A stretch of DNA of 64,000 bases from Bacteroidales bacterium (GTDB lineage: Bacteria > Bacteroidota > Bacteroidia > Bacteroidales > GCA-2711565): the NCBI GenBank assembly GCA_028280405.1, contig JANQLW010000022.1, positions 1 through 64,000 of the forward strand. The letters are read 5' to 3'. The position numbers and the translations under genes are program-made. The notes beneath the pieces were generated by a model. The model made no database searches and was not told the DNA's origin. It saw nothing but the letters and a program-made list of their open reading frames with translations. Positions 27,567 to 35,558 of this stretch are shown here, in pieces (the first letter of the stretch is position 1; every line of letters begins with the position of its first letter).

Positions 27567-29258
27567 ATGCTTTTGAGTGAAAAAAAAGCAATACTATTGT
27601 TATTGCTATTAAGTTTGAAGGTTTCAGCCTGGGCCCAGCTGGAAAATTCTTTAAGGCCTGCTGTACAACAACCAATATATCAATTGAAAAACAACAACAG
27701 AAGTTCTGTTAATACTACCTTCAAACCGGAAAATGATTTTAAACTAAAAATTAGTGGTAGTCATTATTTCCAATATCATCTTCCACTTAAGGAAGGACAT
27801 AATAATTTTTATACCTTAATAAAAGCTCCGAAATGGATTAATGAAATCGGGTTTAAGATCAATAATAAAAATATTGAGCTTGTTTCTAAATGGGAGATCA
27901 GAAGTGCTTTGGAAGAGACCGGAAACTGGAAAACACAAAGTGAAATAAGGATCAAAGAAAACTATCTGAAAATTGAGCAGGGAGATTTATCACTCTCTTT
28001 TGGATTTCAAAATTATTCATGGGGTGTTGCCGATGAGTTTAATCCAACAAATAATTTGAATCCAAAGGACTACGAGATAAAAGGCTTCGAGACAGAGGAT
28101 ATCCCGGTATTATCGGCATCCATAAAATATTACCCTAGTGAAAAATGGTCTTTTCAGGGTGTATTTATTCCTTTTGAACAATCGGATGTTTACTTCTGGG
28201 ACTATAAAGATTTTATTCCGAATGAAATGTTTTTCAAGTATAAAATTTCGTCCTATGATTTTAGCTCGGATCAGACAATATTATTGCCGATCGCAATTGA
28301 AAAAAACATAGATTATAAATATCCGGACTTTAGTCCCAAATCAAGTATCGGAGCTATAAAGGCCAGTTTTTATTCCACCGCTTTTGACTTTTCTCTTAGC
28401 TATATTTACGACATTGATCCATATTACACTCCCGAAATCAAGCTCGAAAACTATGCGCTTGAAATAACTGATGAATTACGGGAATATATAAATACAAACT
28501 ATTCACCCGATGAATCTGAAGAAGTCTTTACCCGGCTAAACAAATTAAATAATTATCGTGTTTCGAATATTTTATTAAAGCGTAAACGAATACACCGTCT
28601 GGGTTTTGATGCAAAAACCATTATTGGCAAATATGGGATTTGGCTGGAAGCATGTTATTCGTTGTATGCTGATAATAATAAATCTTATAAAAGAAGAAAC
28701 AATGAAATTTCATTCGTAAGTGGAATTGATTTCTTCTATGGCCCCAATGATCGCTTTTATGCCAATTTGCAATATACCGGAAGATGGGTTATCGGTTTTG
28801 ACAATGGATTTTTTACAGATTACGAAAATGGATTACCCGATATGGAGCAAACAAGCAACGCATCCTATATGGAAAAGTATTATCACAGAATGCTTATTCA
28901 ACCCTTTGGGATCCAAACAGAAAAATATACTCATGGATTTGTGGCATCTCTGGATTTCAATTTTTTCAATGGAACATTAAAGCCTAGTTTCAATGCCTAT
29001 TATTCACTTCCATCCGGATATGATAAAAAAGAAAAAAAACGCTATGGCAGTTTATTATTAATGCCTGAAATAGACTATTCTCCGGGCAATTCTTTACATT
29101 TTTATCTGGGAGCCAATCTTGCTTATTCCTGGTTTAAACCCAGGGGAAGCAATAAGGTAAGAAATGATGATCAAACTGATTTAATCGGGTTTTTGAATCC
29201 GTACAACAATATTTATTTAAAGATAGAATACAAATGGAATCACAATATAAAACGTTAA
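27567..29258 (+). CDS. DUF1302-like outer-membrane beta-barrel protein
   Basis: A 563-residue protein with a signal peptide (AILLLLLLSLKVSAWAQ) and many alternating aromatic/polar strands, ending in the barrel-like IYLKIEYKWNHN. The motif YSWGVADEFNPTNNLNPKDY resembles the SWGE...NP signature of DUF1302 outer-membrane proteins. In Proteobacteria DUF1302 genes co-occur with a LolA-fold protein (DUF1329) and an RND/MMPL transporter; the same trio is present here. I infer the outer-membrane part of a trans-envelope route for hydrophobic molecules. Family assignment is by motif resemblance only. Confidence 0.65.
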   Translation: MLLSEKKAILLLLLLSLKVSAWAQLENSLRPAVQQPIYQLKNNNRSSVNTTFKPENDFKLKISGSHYFQYHLPLKEGHNNFYTLIKAPKWINEIGFKINNKNIELVSKWEIRSALEETGNWKTQSEIRIKENYLKIEQGDLSLSFGFQNYSWGVADEFNPTNNLNPKDYEIKGFETEDIPVLSASIKYYPSEKWSFQGVFIPFEQSDVYFWDYKDFIPNEMFFKYKISSYDFSSDQTILLPIAIEKNIDYKYPDFSPKSSIGAIKASFYSTAFDFSLSYIYDIDPYYTPEIKLENYALEITDELREYINTNYSPDESEEVFTRLNKLNNYRVSNILLKRKRIHRLGFDAKTIIGKYGIWLEACYSLYADNNKSYKRRNNEISFVSGIDFFYGPNDRFYANLQYTGRWVIGFDNGFFTDYENGLPDMEQTSNASYMEKYYHRMLIQPFGIQTEKYTHGFVASLDFNFFNGTLKPSFNAYYSLPSGYDKKEKKRYGSLLLMPEIDYSPGNSLHFYLGANLAYSWFKPRGSNKVRNDDQTDLIGFLNPYNNIYLKIEYKWNHNIKR

Positions 29259-29262
29259 AAAG

Positions 29263-31599
29263 ATGACTTTCAACAATAATGCAGAAAACAGCAAACAATA
29301 TATTTGGTTTACAAAATTAGGTAAACAAATTATTAAATTCAGATGGTTGCTCTTGATATTTGTGATTACTTTGACCATAGTCGCCGGTTTAGGCTTACCA
29401 AAGATAAAATACGATACCTCTATCGAAAATTGGTTTCCCAAAAGTTCGGATATATTTGCGAACAAACAAGAGTTTGAAAACTATTTTGGGAATAGTGATA
29501 TTATCGGTATACACTTAAAATCAGATAATGTTTTTTCGGAAGATAATATAAGAATGCTTGACGAACTAGGCAGCGAATTAGAGTCAAGTATTCCTTTTGC
29601 CGATAATGTTATTTCAATTGCGGATATGGAGTTTAGCTTTACAGAAGATGATGAAATCATAACTGAAGATCTTATCCCTGACCAGCCTGATATTAAAGAA
29701 ATCAATATTGGAAAAGCAAGAGCATTCAGTAAGGTATATTTAAAAAACAAAATTGTTTCGGAAGATTGTACAGAAACATGGTTAGTTATGAATTTACATT
29801 CTTATCCGGATGACTATGAAGAAACCCATGGGGATGTTCCTGAAAATGCAGTTGGGAAAAAAGTATTGGAAATTTTAAGCCAGGAAAAATATAAAAACTA
29901 TAATTTACGAGTTGTAGGAACACCGGTATTCGGATATGAAGAACTATTGTTTACTTCACATGAATCGGAATCTTTACTTTCTATTACCATTCTTGTATTA
30001 CTCATATTTCTCGCGATATTTTTCAGGTCATTTCAAGGAGTTATGATTCCCATTACAACAGCCATCGTATCCATTATTATTGTTTATGGATTCATGGGAT
30101 ACATGGGCATTAAAATGAATGCTTTCTTGTTTTCTGTTCCGATCATATTGTCATTAGCCATATCATTAGGTTACTCAGTTCATCTCTTTAACTTTTATAA
30201 ACGCAGTTTGGCCAAAACCAATAATGTTAAAGATGCTGTAATTATGGCTATAGCAAAAGCCGGATGGCCGACAGCATTTGCAGCTTTTACAACTATTGGA
30301 GCCTTAATTTCATTTATGGCGATTAGCTTGATCCCCTTAAAATGGCTGGGGTTAACTTCAGCTGCTCTTGTATTGGTTATTTACATCATTGTTTTTGTGC
30401 TTACAGGAACTTTATTAAGTTTCGGGAAATTAAAATCAAAGAAAAAAGCTAAAGAAAAAAGCCTGAAAAGCGACAAGTATTTTAATGCATTGGGAATATT
30501 TATTTTTAAACATTCAAAATCCGTAGTGGCTTTCTCAATACTTATTGTTATAGTTATGGGCATAGGGCTAACATCACTTGAAGTTAATTTTGATACAGAA
30601 CGTTCCTACGGAATGAAAGTGCCTTATATAAAACGCACACTTGATGTTGCAAAAACCCGGATTGGCTCTTATGATTCATATAATATTACACTTGATTTTA
30701 AGGAAGAAGATAAAGTAAAAGACCCAAAAGTTCTTAAAAGATTTGACAATTTTGTAACCGAAGTTAACCGGCTGGGATTGACAAAAAAAACAAATTCGAT
30801 CCTGACGATTCTAAAAGATATGAATCAATTGATTCACAAGAATGATCCGATATATTATAAAATACCCGATCAAAAGAATCTGGTAGCTCAGTTGCTGATG
30901 TTTTATGAGATGTCCGGAGGCTCAAGAATGGATGACTGGATTAATGATGATTTTTCCGTATTACGCTTAGAAGTGGAAACAAATAATTTAAATGCAAAGC
31001 AAACCATGCATGAGATCAAGGTTTTACAGGGTTTATCTTCATCCCTGTTTCCCGAAGCAAAATTCAATATTACAGGAGGCTTAGCCAAAATGGGCGCATT
31101 GAACCAATTGGTTGCTTATGGACAAATTAAATCCATTCTTTTGGCATTGTTGATTATCAGCATTTTAATGATGATCGTTTTCGGAGGGATAAAAATAGGG
31201 CTCATTGGCTTAATTCCCAATTTACTTCCAATCATCGCAGTAGGAGGAACGATGGGTTTATTAAACATTCCGCTTGATTTCTTAACCATAACCATTGCAC
31301 CAATGATATTAGGAGTTGCAGTAGATCATACCATTCACATGATCCATTATTTGAAAAATGAATTCAAAAAGACCGGTAACTATGAACAAGCATCTATGAA
31401 GACCATTATTGATCTGGGCAGAGCTTTATTCATGACGTCCTTTATTATTATCATCTCATTTATTGTTTATTTAACATCTCCAATCAATATGATGGTTTAT
31501 TTAGGCCTGTTTGTAGTAATAGGAATATCTTCGGCTTTTATTGCGAATTTGTTGATAACCCCTTTAATTATAAAGGCTGTAAGACCATTTGGGAAATAG
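29263..31599 (+). CDS. RND/MMPL-family transporter
   Basis: A 778-residue inner-membrane transporter. One N-terminal helix (about 27-47) precedes a periplasmic domain, then a five-helix block (about 235-385), a repeat of the same plan with a helix near 415, a second periplasmic loop, and a final five-helix block (about 620-775). IILSLAISLGYSVHLFNFYK and APMILGVAVDHTIHMIHYLK are the paired sterol-sensing-like helix-4 motifs with a charged residue in the second. Sequence type fits MMPL/HpnN-like exporters of lipids, not drug-type AcrB. It is translated from the TetR-controlled operon 4 bases after the barrel gene. Confidence 0.92.
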   Translation: MTFNNNAENSKQYIWFTKLGKQIIKFRWLLLIFVITLTIVAGLGLPKIKYDTSIENWFPKSSDIFANKQEFENYFGNSDIIGIHLKSDNVFSEDNIRMLDELGSELESSIPFADNVISIADMEFSFTEDDEIITEDLIPDQPDIKEINIGKARAFSKVYLKNKIVSEDCTETWLVMNLHSYPDDYEETHGDVPENAVGKKVLEILSQEKYKNYNLRVVGTPVFGYEELLFTSHESESLLSITILVLLIFLAIFFRSFQGVMIPITTAIVSIIIVYGFMGYMGIKMNAFLFSVPIILSLAISLGYSVHLFNFYKRSLAKTNNVKDAVIMAIAKAGWPTAFAAFTTIGALISFMAISLIPLKWLGLTSAALVLVIYIIVFVLTGTLLSFGKLKSKKKAKEKSLKSDKYFNALGIFIFKHSKSVVAFSILIVIVMGIGLTSLEVNFDTERSYGMKVPYIKRTLDVAKTRIGSYDSYNITLDFKEEDKVKDPKVLKRFDNFVTEVNRLGLTKKTNSILTILKDMNQLIHKNDPIYYKIPDQKNLVAQLLMFYEMSGGSRMDDWINDDFSVLRLEVETNNLNAKQTMHEIKVLQGLSSSLFPEAKFNITGGLAKMGALNQLVAYGQIKSILLALLIISILMMIVFGGIKIGLIGLIPNLLPIIAVGGTMGLLNIPLDFLTITIAPMILGVAVDHTIHMIHYLKNEFKKTGNYEQASMKTIIDLGRALFMTSFIIIISFIVYLTSPINMMVYLGLFVVIGISSAFIANLLITPLIIKAVRPFGK

Positions 31600-31709
31600 A
31601 TATATACATAATAACTATATTGGAAGTAATCCTGAAAGACAGGGTTTCTTCCAATATAAGGCTATTTAGGTTTTTCAGATCATAAAGTCTTTAAAAGTAT
31701 CAGATACCG

Positions 31710-32414
31710 TTAACCATTCTTGCTAATCATCTTCAACATATCCTTTTTAAGGATATCTACTTTCTTACCGTCGATATCAATAATCCCATCCTCTTTAAAT
31801 TTCGTTAATACACGGATGGTATTTTCGCGTGAGATGCTCATTAAATCGGCAAGTTCTTGTCTGGATAACATTAAATTAAAGGAGTTATTATAAAAAATAT
31901 TTTCTGAAAAATATAACAGTACATCTGCAAACCGGCCATTTATACGTTTATGGCTTTGATTAATAAAATGGTAATCATTATTCAAACTTTCCTTACAAAC
32001 ATATTTTAATATCTCATGTGCAAACAAACCTTTGTCAACAATAAACTCTTTAAACACATTAATGTCGATATAACAAATTTTTAAATCAACGAGAGCCGCA
32101 TATGAATAATGATTGATTTTATCTCCAAATAAAGAGTGCAGGCCCAAATAAGAATGATGCTTTATAATTTGAATAATATTTGTTTTATTATTCGGAGCAG
32201 ATACATACTCTTTTACGTATCCGGATTTTAAATAAATAATATGGGAAGTCATGGCTCCTGCACGCAGTATTACTTCTCCCCTCTTTACTTCTGATTCCGT
32301 ACAGCTCTGACTTAATAATTCCAGTTGTTCTTCATTTAATACAGATGATGCGCATGATCGATCCATGCAACTTTTACAGTTCTGCCCTTCTCTTACTTTC
32401 AACAAATCTTCCAT
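31710..32414 (-). CDS. Crp/Fnr-family regulator with N-terminal Cys cluster
   Basis: A 234-residue regulator: N-terminal CKSCMDRSC (Cys13, Cys16, Cys21), cyclic-nucleotide-binding-like fold (GEVILRAGAMTSHIIYLKSG), long dimer helix and a C-terminal HTH (LSRQELADLMSISRENTIRV). The Cys spacing is FNR-like and could bind an oxygen-sensitive Fe-S cluster together with another Cys. The recognition helix SRENTIR resembles CRP (R-E-x-x-x-R), which reads TGTG half-sites; a matching ATGTG-N8-CACAT palindrome lies in the intergenic region. It is divergent from the DsrC/DsrMK-like operon and probably controls it in response to oxygen or redox state. Confidence 0.88.
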   Translation of the reverse strand: MEDLLKVREGQNCKSCMDRSCASSVLNEEQLELLSQSCTESEVKRGEVILRAGAMTSHIIYLKSGYVKEYVSAPNNKTNIIQIIKHHSYLGLHSLFGDKINHYSYAALVDLKICYIDINVFKEFIVDKGLFAHEILKYVCKESLNNDYHFINQSHKRINGRFADVLLYFSENIFYNNSFNLMLSRQELADLMSISRENTIRVLTKFKEDGIIDIDGKKVDILKKDMLKMISKNG

Positions 32415-32505
32415 AATTATATCATCATATCTATATAGTTACTAGGGTTCTAAATTATAAAATAAAATCCAAATCTCATACTTAATTGATCTGTAAAACA
32501 TAATT

Positions 32506-32523
32506 ATGTGCTCTATATCACAT
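32506..32523. promoter_or_regulatory. Candidate Crp/Fnr operator
   Basis: ATGTG-N8-CACAT, a perfect 5-bp inverted repeat with the half-site spacing of CRP sites. It is centred about 64 bases before the -7 box start of the dsrC-type operon and about 100 bases from the divergent regulator gene. Confidence 0.55.
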
Positions 32524-32577
32524 TTTTGCATAGGTCACTATCATATTATAAATGTGTGTTTTAAAGCTTTCAGGTTC

Positions 32578-32585
32578 TACATTTG
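32578..32585 (+). promoter_or_regulatory. Promoter -7 box for the dsrC-type operon
   Basis: TACATTTG matches TAnnTTTG, 46 bases before the first gene. Confidence 0.6.
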
Positions 32586-32631
32586 CATCAGACACTAAAA
32601 ACAATCTATACAAATACTAAACGATAATAAG

Positions 32632-32964
32632 ATGAAAGTAGCAATAGCATCAAATGACGGAGTGAATATTTCAAAGGATTTTTTCAAATCTAACTCATAC
32701 AAGGTATTCACTTTAGAAATGGGAAAAGTTACAAAAGAAGAATTCAGAAAAATTGAATCCAATACGGAAGAAGAAATTTGCAAAGCTATATCTGATTGCA
32801 ATTTTTTCATCATTAATAATTATGAGCAATTATGTGATGATATTTTTGGCGAAGATGAGGATAAAGCATTTGTTAAAACTGATGAACACTTAGTTACAAA
32901 TATCATTCATGATTTCAGTACAGAACAACAACGCATTGAAGCAAATTACCTTTGCTGCCCTTAA
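32632..32964 (+). CDS. NifX/NafY-like (FeMo-co biosynthesis domain) protein
   Basis: A 110-residue protein beginning MKVAIASNDGVNISKDFF with the ferredoxin-like fold of the 'dinitrogenase iron-molybdenum cofactor biosynthesis' family (NifX/NifB C-terminal/NafY): SYKVFTLEMGKVTKEEFRKI and ISDCNFFIINN. It ends in CCP, an unusual double-Cys tail. Family members bind Fe-S or Fe-Mo clusters; stand-alone versions occur in many anaerobes without nitrogenase. As first gene of the operon it may carry or insert a metal cluster for the DsrK-like subunit; that is inference. Confidence 0.8.
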   Translation: MKVAIASNDGVNISKDFFKSNSYKVFTLEMGKVTKEEFRKIESNTEEEICKAISDCNFFIINNYEQLCDDIFGEDEDKAFVKTDEHLVTNIIHDFSTEQQRIEANYLCCP

Positions 32965-32989
32965 TACAGATATAAATATTAATGCAAAG

Positions 32990-33235
32990 ATGAAAGATTA
33001 TTATTGTCCGAATTTCGAGGGTTGTCAATTATTAAACACCAATCAGGTAATTGACGACCAGAAGCAGAAAGATATATACAGGGCAGAATATTGTATTAAT
33101 CCGGAATTAACATGGAAAAATTGTAAGCGCTACCAAACCCGTGTGGCCCTTAATTTTTGCCCTGATTTCGTATTACCTGATACGAAGCTAAGCCCGGCAG
33201 AAATTATGAACAAATACGACGAAGAATTTATTTAA
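32990..33235 (+). CDS. Small cysteine-rich protein, unknown
   Basis: An 81-residue protein starting at the ATG at 32990. An open frame extends upstream but overlaps the preceding gene, and MKDYYCPNFEGC is a better beginning. Cys occur in YYCPNFEGC, EYC, KNC and NFC, giving five residues with spacing unlike ferredoxins or rubredoxins that I know. It could bind a metal or cluster or serve as a thiol carrier. It sits between the NifX-like and dsrC genes with short gaps, so it is probably part of the same functional unit. I do not recognise the family. Confidence 0.65.
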   Translation: MKDYYCPNFEGCQLLNTNQVIDDQKQKDIYRAEYCINPELTWKNCKRYQTRVALNFCPDFVLPDTKLSPAEIMNKYDEEFI

Positions 33236-33256
33236 TAACACTTAAAAACAAATAAA

Positions 33257-33574
33257 ATGGCAACGATTGAATTAGAAGAAATGGTTTTGGAAGTTGATGG
33301 TGATGGTTTCTTAACTCAACCTGAAATCTGGACCGAAGACATTGCAAAATCAATAGCAGAAATTGATGGAATCACAGAATTAACAAAAAAGCATTGGGCA
33401 ATTATTAATGTAATCAGAAAAAACTACGAGGAAAAAGGTATGGCCCCAATGATCAGGGTTATTTGCCAGGAAACCGGAGTTAGGTTACGTGAGATCTATG
33501 AATTATTCCCATTAGGGCCTGCTCGCGGTGCTTGCCGTATAGCTGGATTACCAAAACCAGATGGTTGTGTTTAA
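33257..33574 (+). CDS. dsrC: DsrC/TusE-family sulfur carrier with both C-terminal Cys
   Basis: A 105-residue DsrC. The C-terminal arm reads GPARGACRIAGLPKPDGCV, with Cys93 (CysB) and the penultimate Cys104 (CysA) eleven residues apart. True DsrC proteins have both; TusE proteins of tRNA thiolation keep only CysA. In sulfite reducers DsrC carries sulfur as a trisulfide between DsrAB and the DsrMKJOP complex. Here DsrM-like and DsrK-like genes follow, but no dsrAB, dsrJOP, dsrEFH or tusA is visible. The conserved core (KKHWAIINVIRKNYEEKGMAP, VRLREIYELFPLGP) is intact. Confidence 0.95.
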   Translation: MATIELEEMVLEVDGDGFLTQPEIWTEDIAKSIAEIDGITELTKKHWAIINVIRKNYEEKGMAPMIRVICQETGVRLREIYELFPLGPARGACRIAGLPKPDGCV

Positions 33575-33589
33575 TAAATCATAATTATT

Positions 33590-34222
33590 ATGTTTTGGTA
33601 CCATTGGATGATGATTGTCTCCTTGGCAATCAGCATGCTTGCCTGTCTGGCACATATCATTAAATTGATCAGATTAGGCAAGCCAATCGATTACTCTCAA
33701 AAGGCCGGAGATATTTCCTCTGCAATAAAATATTCATTCACAAAAGCAATGAGCCCGGCTAAAAAAGAATCTGCATATTTACATTTACCAACCTATACAG
33801 CGGGTATTATTTATCATCTGGGAACTTTTCTTTCCATTTTTCTGTTTTTCATGATAATTCTTGACCTTCATGAATTATTAAATACTGTATTGGATATTGT
33901 AATCATTGGATTTTTAGCTTTATCAACGATCTCCGGGATTGGAATTCTCATCAAAAGATTAAGTAAAAAGACTTTGAAAGCTCTTTCTAATCCTGATGAT
34001 TACATTTCAAATATTTTGGTAAACCTGTATCAACTAGCTACAGCATATGTTTTATTTGACTCTTCAGCTATTGTTATATATACAATGATTACCTCTGCTT
34101 TATTATTGTATTTACCACTGGGAAAACTCAAACATGCCTTTTATTTTTTCGCTGCCAGATACCATTTAGGGTATTTCTATGGCTGGAGAAATGTATGGCC
34201 TATTTCAAATCATAAAAACTAA
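33590..34222 (+). CDS. DsrM/HdrE-like membrane cytochrome b subunit
   Basis: A 210-residue protein with about five membrane helices (residues roughly 5-25, 65-90, 97-118, 140-165, 170-185). Candidate heme b ligands are His in CLAHIIKLIRLGKPID and HLGTFLSIFLFF, as in NarI/DsrM/HdrE proteins; the C-terminal RYHLGYFYGWRNVWP is typical of this group. It should pass electrons between the menaquinone pool and the soluble Fe-S subunit whose gene starts 5 bases downstream. The assignment is to the family; DsrM, TmcC and HdrE cannot be told apart by eye. Confidence 0.85.
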   Translation: MFWYHWMMIVSLAISMLACLAHIIKLIRLGKPIDYSQKAGDISSAIKYSFTKAMSPAKKESAYLHLPTYTAGIIYHLGTFLSIFLFFMIILDLHELLNTVLDIVIIGFLALSTISGIGILIKRLSKKTLKALSNPDDYISNILVNLYQLATAYVLFDSSAIVIYTMITSALLLYLPLGKLKHAFYFFAARYHLGYFYGWRNVWPISNHKN

Positions 34223-34227
34223 GTATA

Positions 34228-35535
34228 ATGGGAGTATTAACAGAAGAGATTAAACAAAGGGGTTTAGAAGTTTTAAGCTCTCATGGCAATAGTAAATTAT
34301 TAACGCATTTAAATAGTTGTGTCCATTGTGGACTCTGTTCTAATAGTTGTGTTTATTATAAAGTAGATGCCGACGAACACTACGTTCCGGCCAAGAAGGT
34401 AGATATCGTCGCATCTATTTATCGCAGGTACAACACATTTCTGGGGAAAACTTTACCTAAACTAACCAATGCACGTGATCTGGACGAAACTTCAATCGAT
34501 GAATTGGTAGATTTACTATTTGGTTCATGCACTATGTGTGGAAGATGTACATTGCATTGCTCTATAGGAGTGGATATAGGATATGTAGTTCGTAAAGGAA
34601 GAGAAATGCTTTCAGCTATGGGCTATGTTCCTAAAACCTTACAGGCTACAGTAGATGCTGCTATAGAAACCGGCAACAATATGAGTATTTCTACAGAAGA
34701 GTTCGTAGATACCCTTAAATGGTTGGAAGATGATCTTCAATATGAATTGGATGACGAAAATGCGAACATTCCTTTAAATGAAAAGAGTAAAAATGTTATG
34801 TACACTTTAAATCCAAGAGAACCCAAATTTTTCCCGCTTTCCATTTCAGCCATGGCTAAGGTATTTTATGCAGCCAAAGAAAGCTGGACCCTATCCACCG
34901 AAATGTACGATGTAACAAACTATGCATTTTTCTCAGGAAATATGGATGAAGCCAATATTATTGCCCAACGCATGGATACTGAAATGAAAAACCTGGATGC
35001 TACCAAATGTGTGCTTGCTGAATGCGGGCATGGTTCCAGGGCCTATAAATGGGAAGGGCCTAACTATTTAGGCCGGAAGCTTCCTTACGAAGTAACAACA
35101 TCTGTAGAATTATTGGCACAATATATACGTGATGGTCGTATCAAACTGGATCCGGAACGATTATCTGAAGTGGTAACTCTACACGATCCGTGTAACCTGG
35201 CTCGTTCAGGAGGAGTGATTGAAGAGCAAAGGTATATTTTAAGTCATGTGACAAAAAACTTTGTAGAAATGACCCCTCACGGGGTAGATAATTTTTGCTG
35301 TGGTGGTGGCGGTGGCCAATTAGCCATGAGTGAGTATAATGAACGCCGTATGAAAATTGCAAAGGTTAAAGCAGATCAGATTAAAAGTACCGGAGCAAGC
35401 ATCGTTGCGACTCCTTGCCATAACTGTGTAGATCAGCTAACTCAAATAGATCAACACTATAAATTGGGAGTAAAGATTATGACTTTGGCAGAATTGGTAG
35501 CCGATGCTTTAGTATTAGATGAAGAAAAGAAATAA
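34228..35535 (+). CDS. DsrK/HdrD-like Fe-S catalytic subunit
   Basis: A 435-residue cytoplasmic-side subunit. Two ferredoxin-type [4Fe-4S] motifs are visible (CVHCGLCSNSC and CTMCGRCTLHC). The second CCG domain is complete (DPCNLARSGG, then NFCCGGGGG, then CHNC), which builds the non-cubane catalytic [4Fe-4S] cluster of HdrB/D and DsrK. The first CCG domain is degenerate (CVLAECGHG). This pattern matches DsrK and TmcB, whose partners are the cytochrome b subunit and DsrC. It would reduce a DsrC disulfide/trisulfide or oxidise DsrC thiols. Direction cannot be told from sequence. Confidence 0.9.
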   Translation: MGVLTEEIKQRGLEVLSSHGNSKLLTHLNSCVHCGLCSNSCVYYKVDADEHYVPAKKVDIVASIYRRYNTFLGKTLPKLTNARDLDETSIDELVDLLFGSCTMCGRCTLHCSIGVDIGYVVRKGREMLSAMGYVPKTLQATVDAAIETGNNMSISTEEFVDTLKWLEDDLQYELDDENANIPLNEKSKNVMYTLNPREPKFFPLSISAMAKVFYAAKESWTLSTEMYDVTNYAFFSGNMDEANIIAQRMDTEMKNLDATKCVLAECGHGSRAYKWEGPNYLGRKLPYEVTTSVELLAQYIRDGRIKLDPERLSEVVTLHDPCNLARSGGVIEEQRYILSHVTKNFVEMTPHGVDNFCCGGGGGQLAMSEYNERRMKIAKVKADQIKSTGASIVATPCHNCVDQLTQIDQHYKLGVKIMTLAELVADALVLDEEKK

Positions 35536-35558
35536 GAACAATTAAGAATTAAAAAGAA

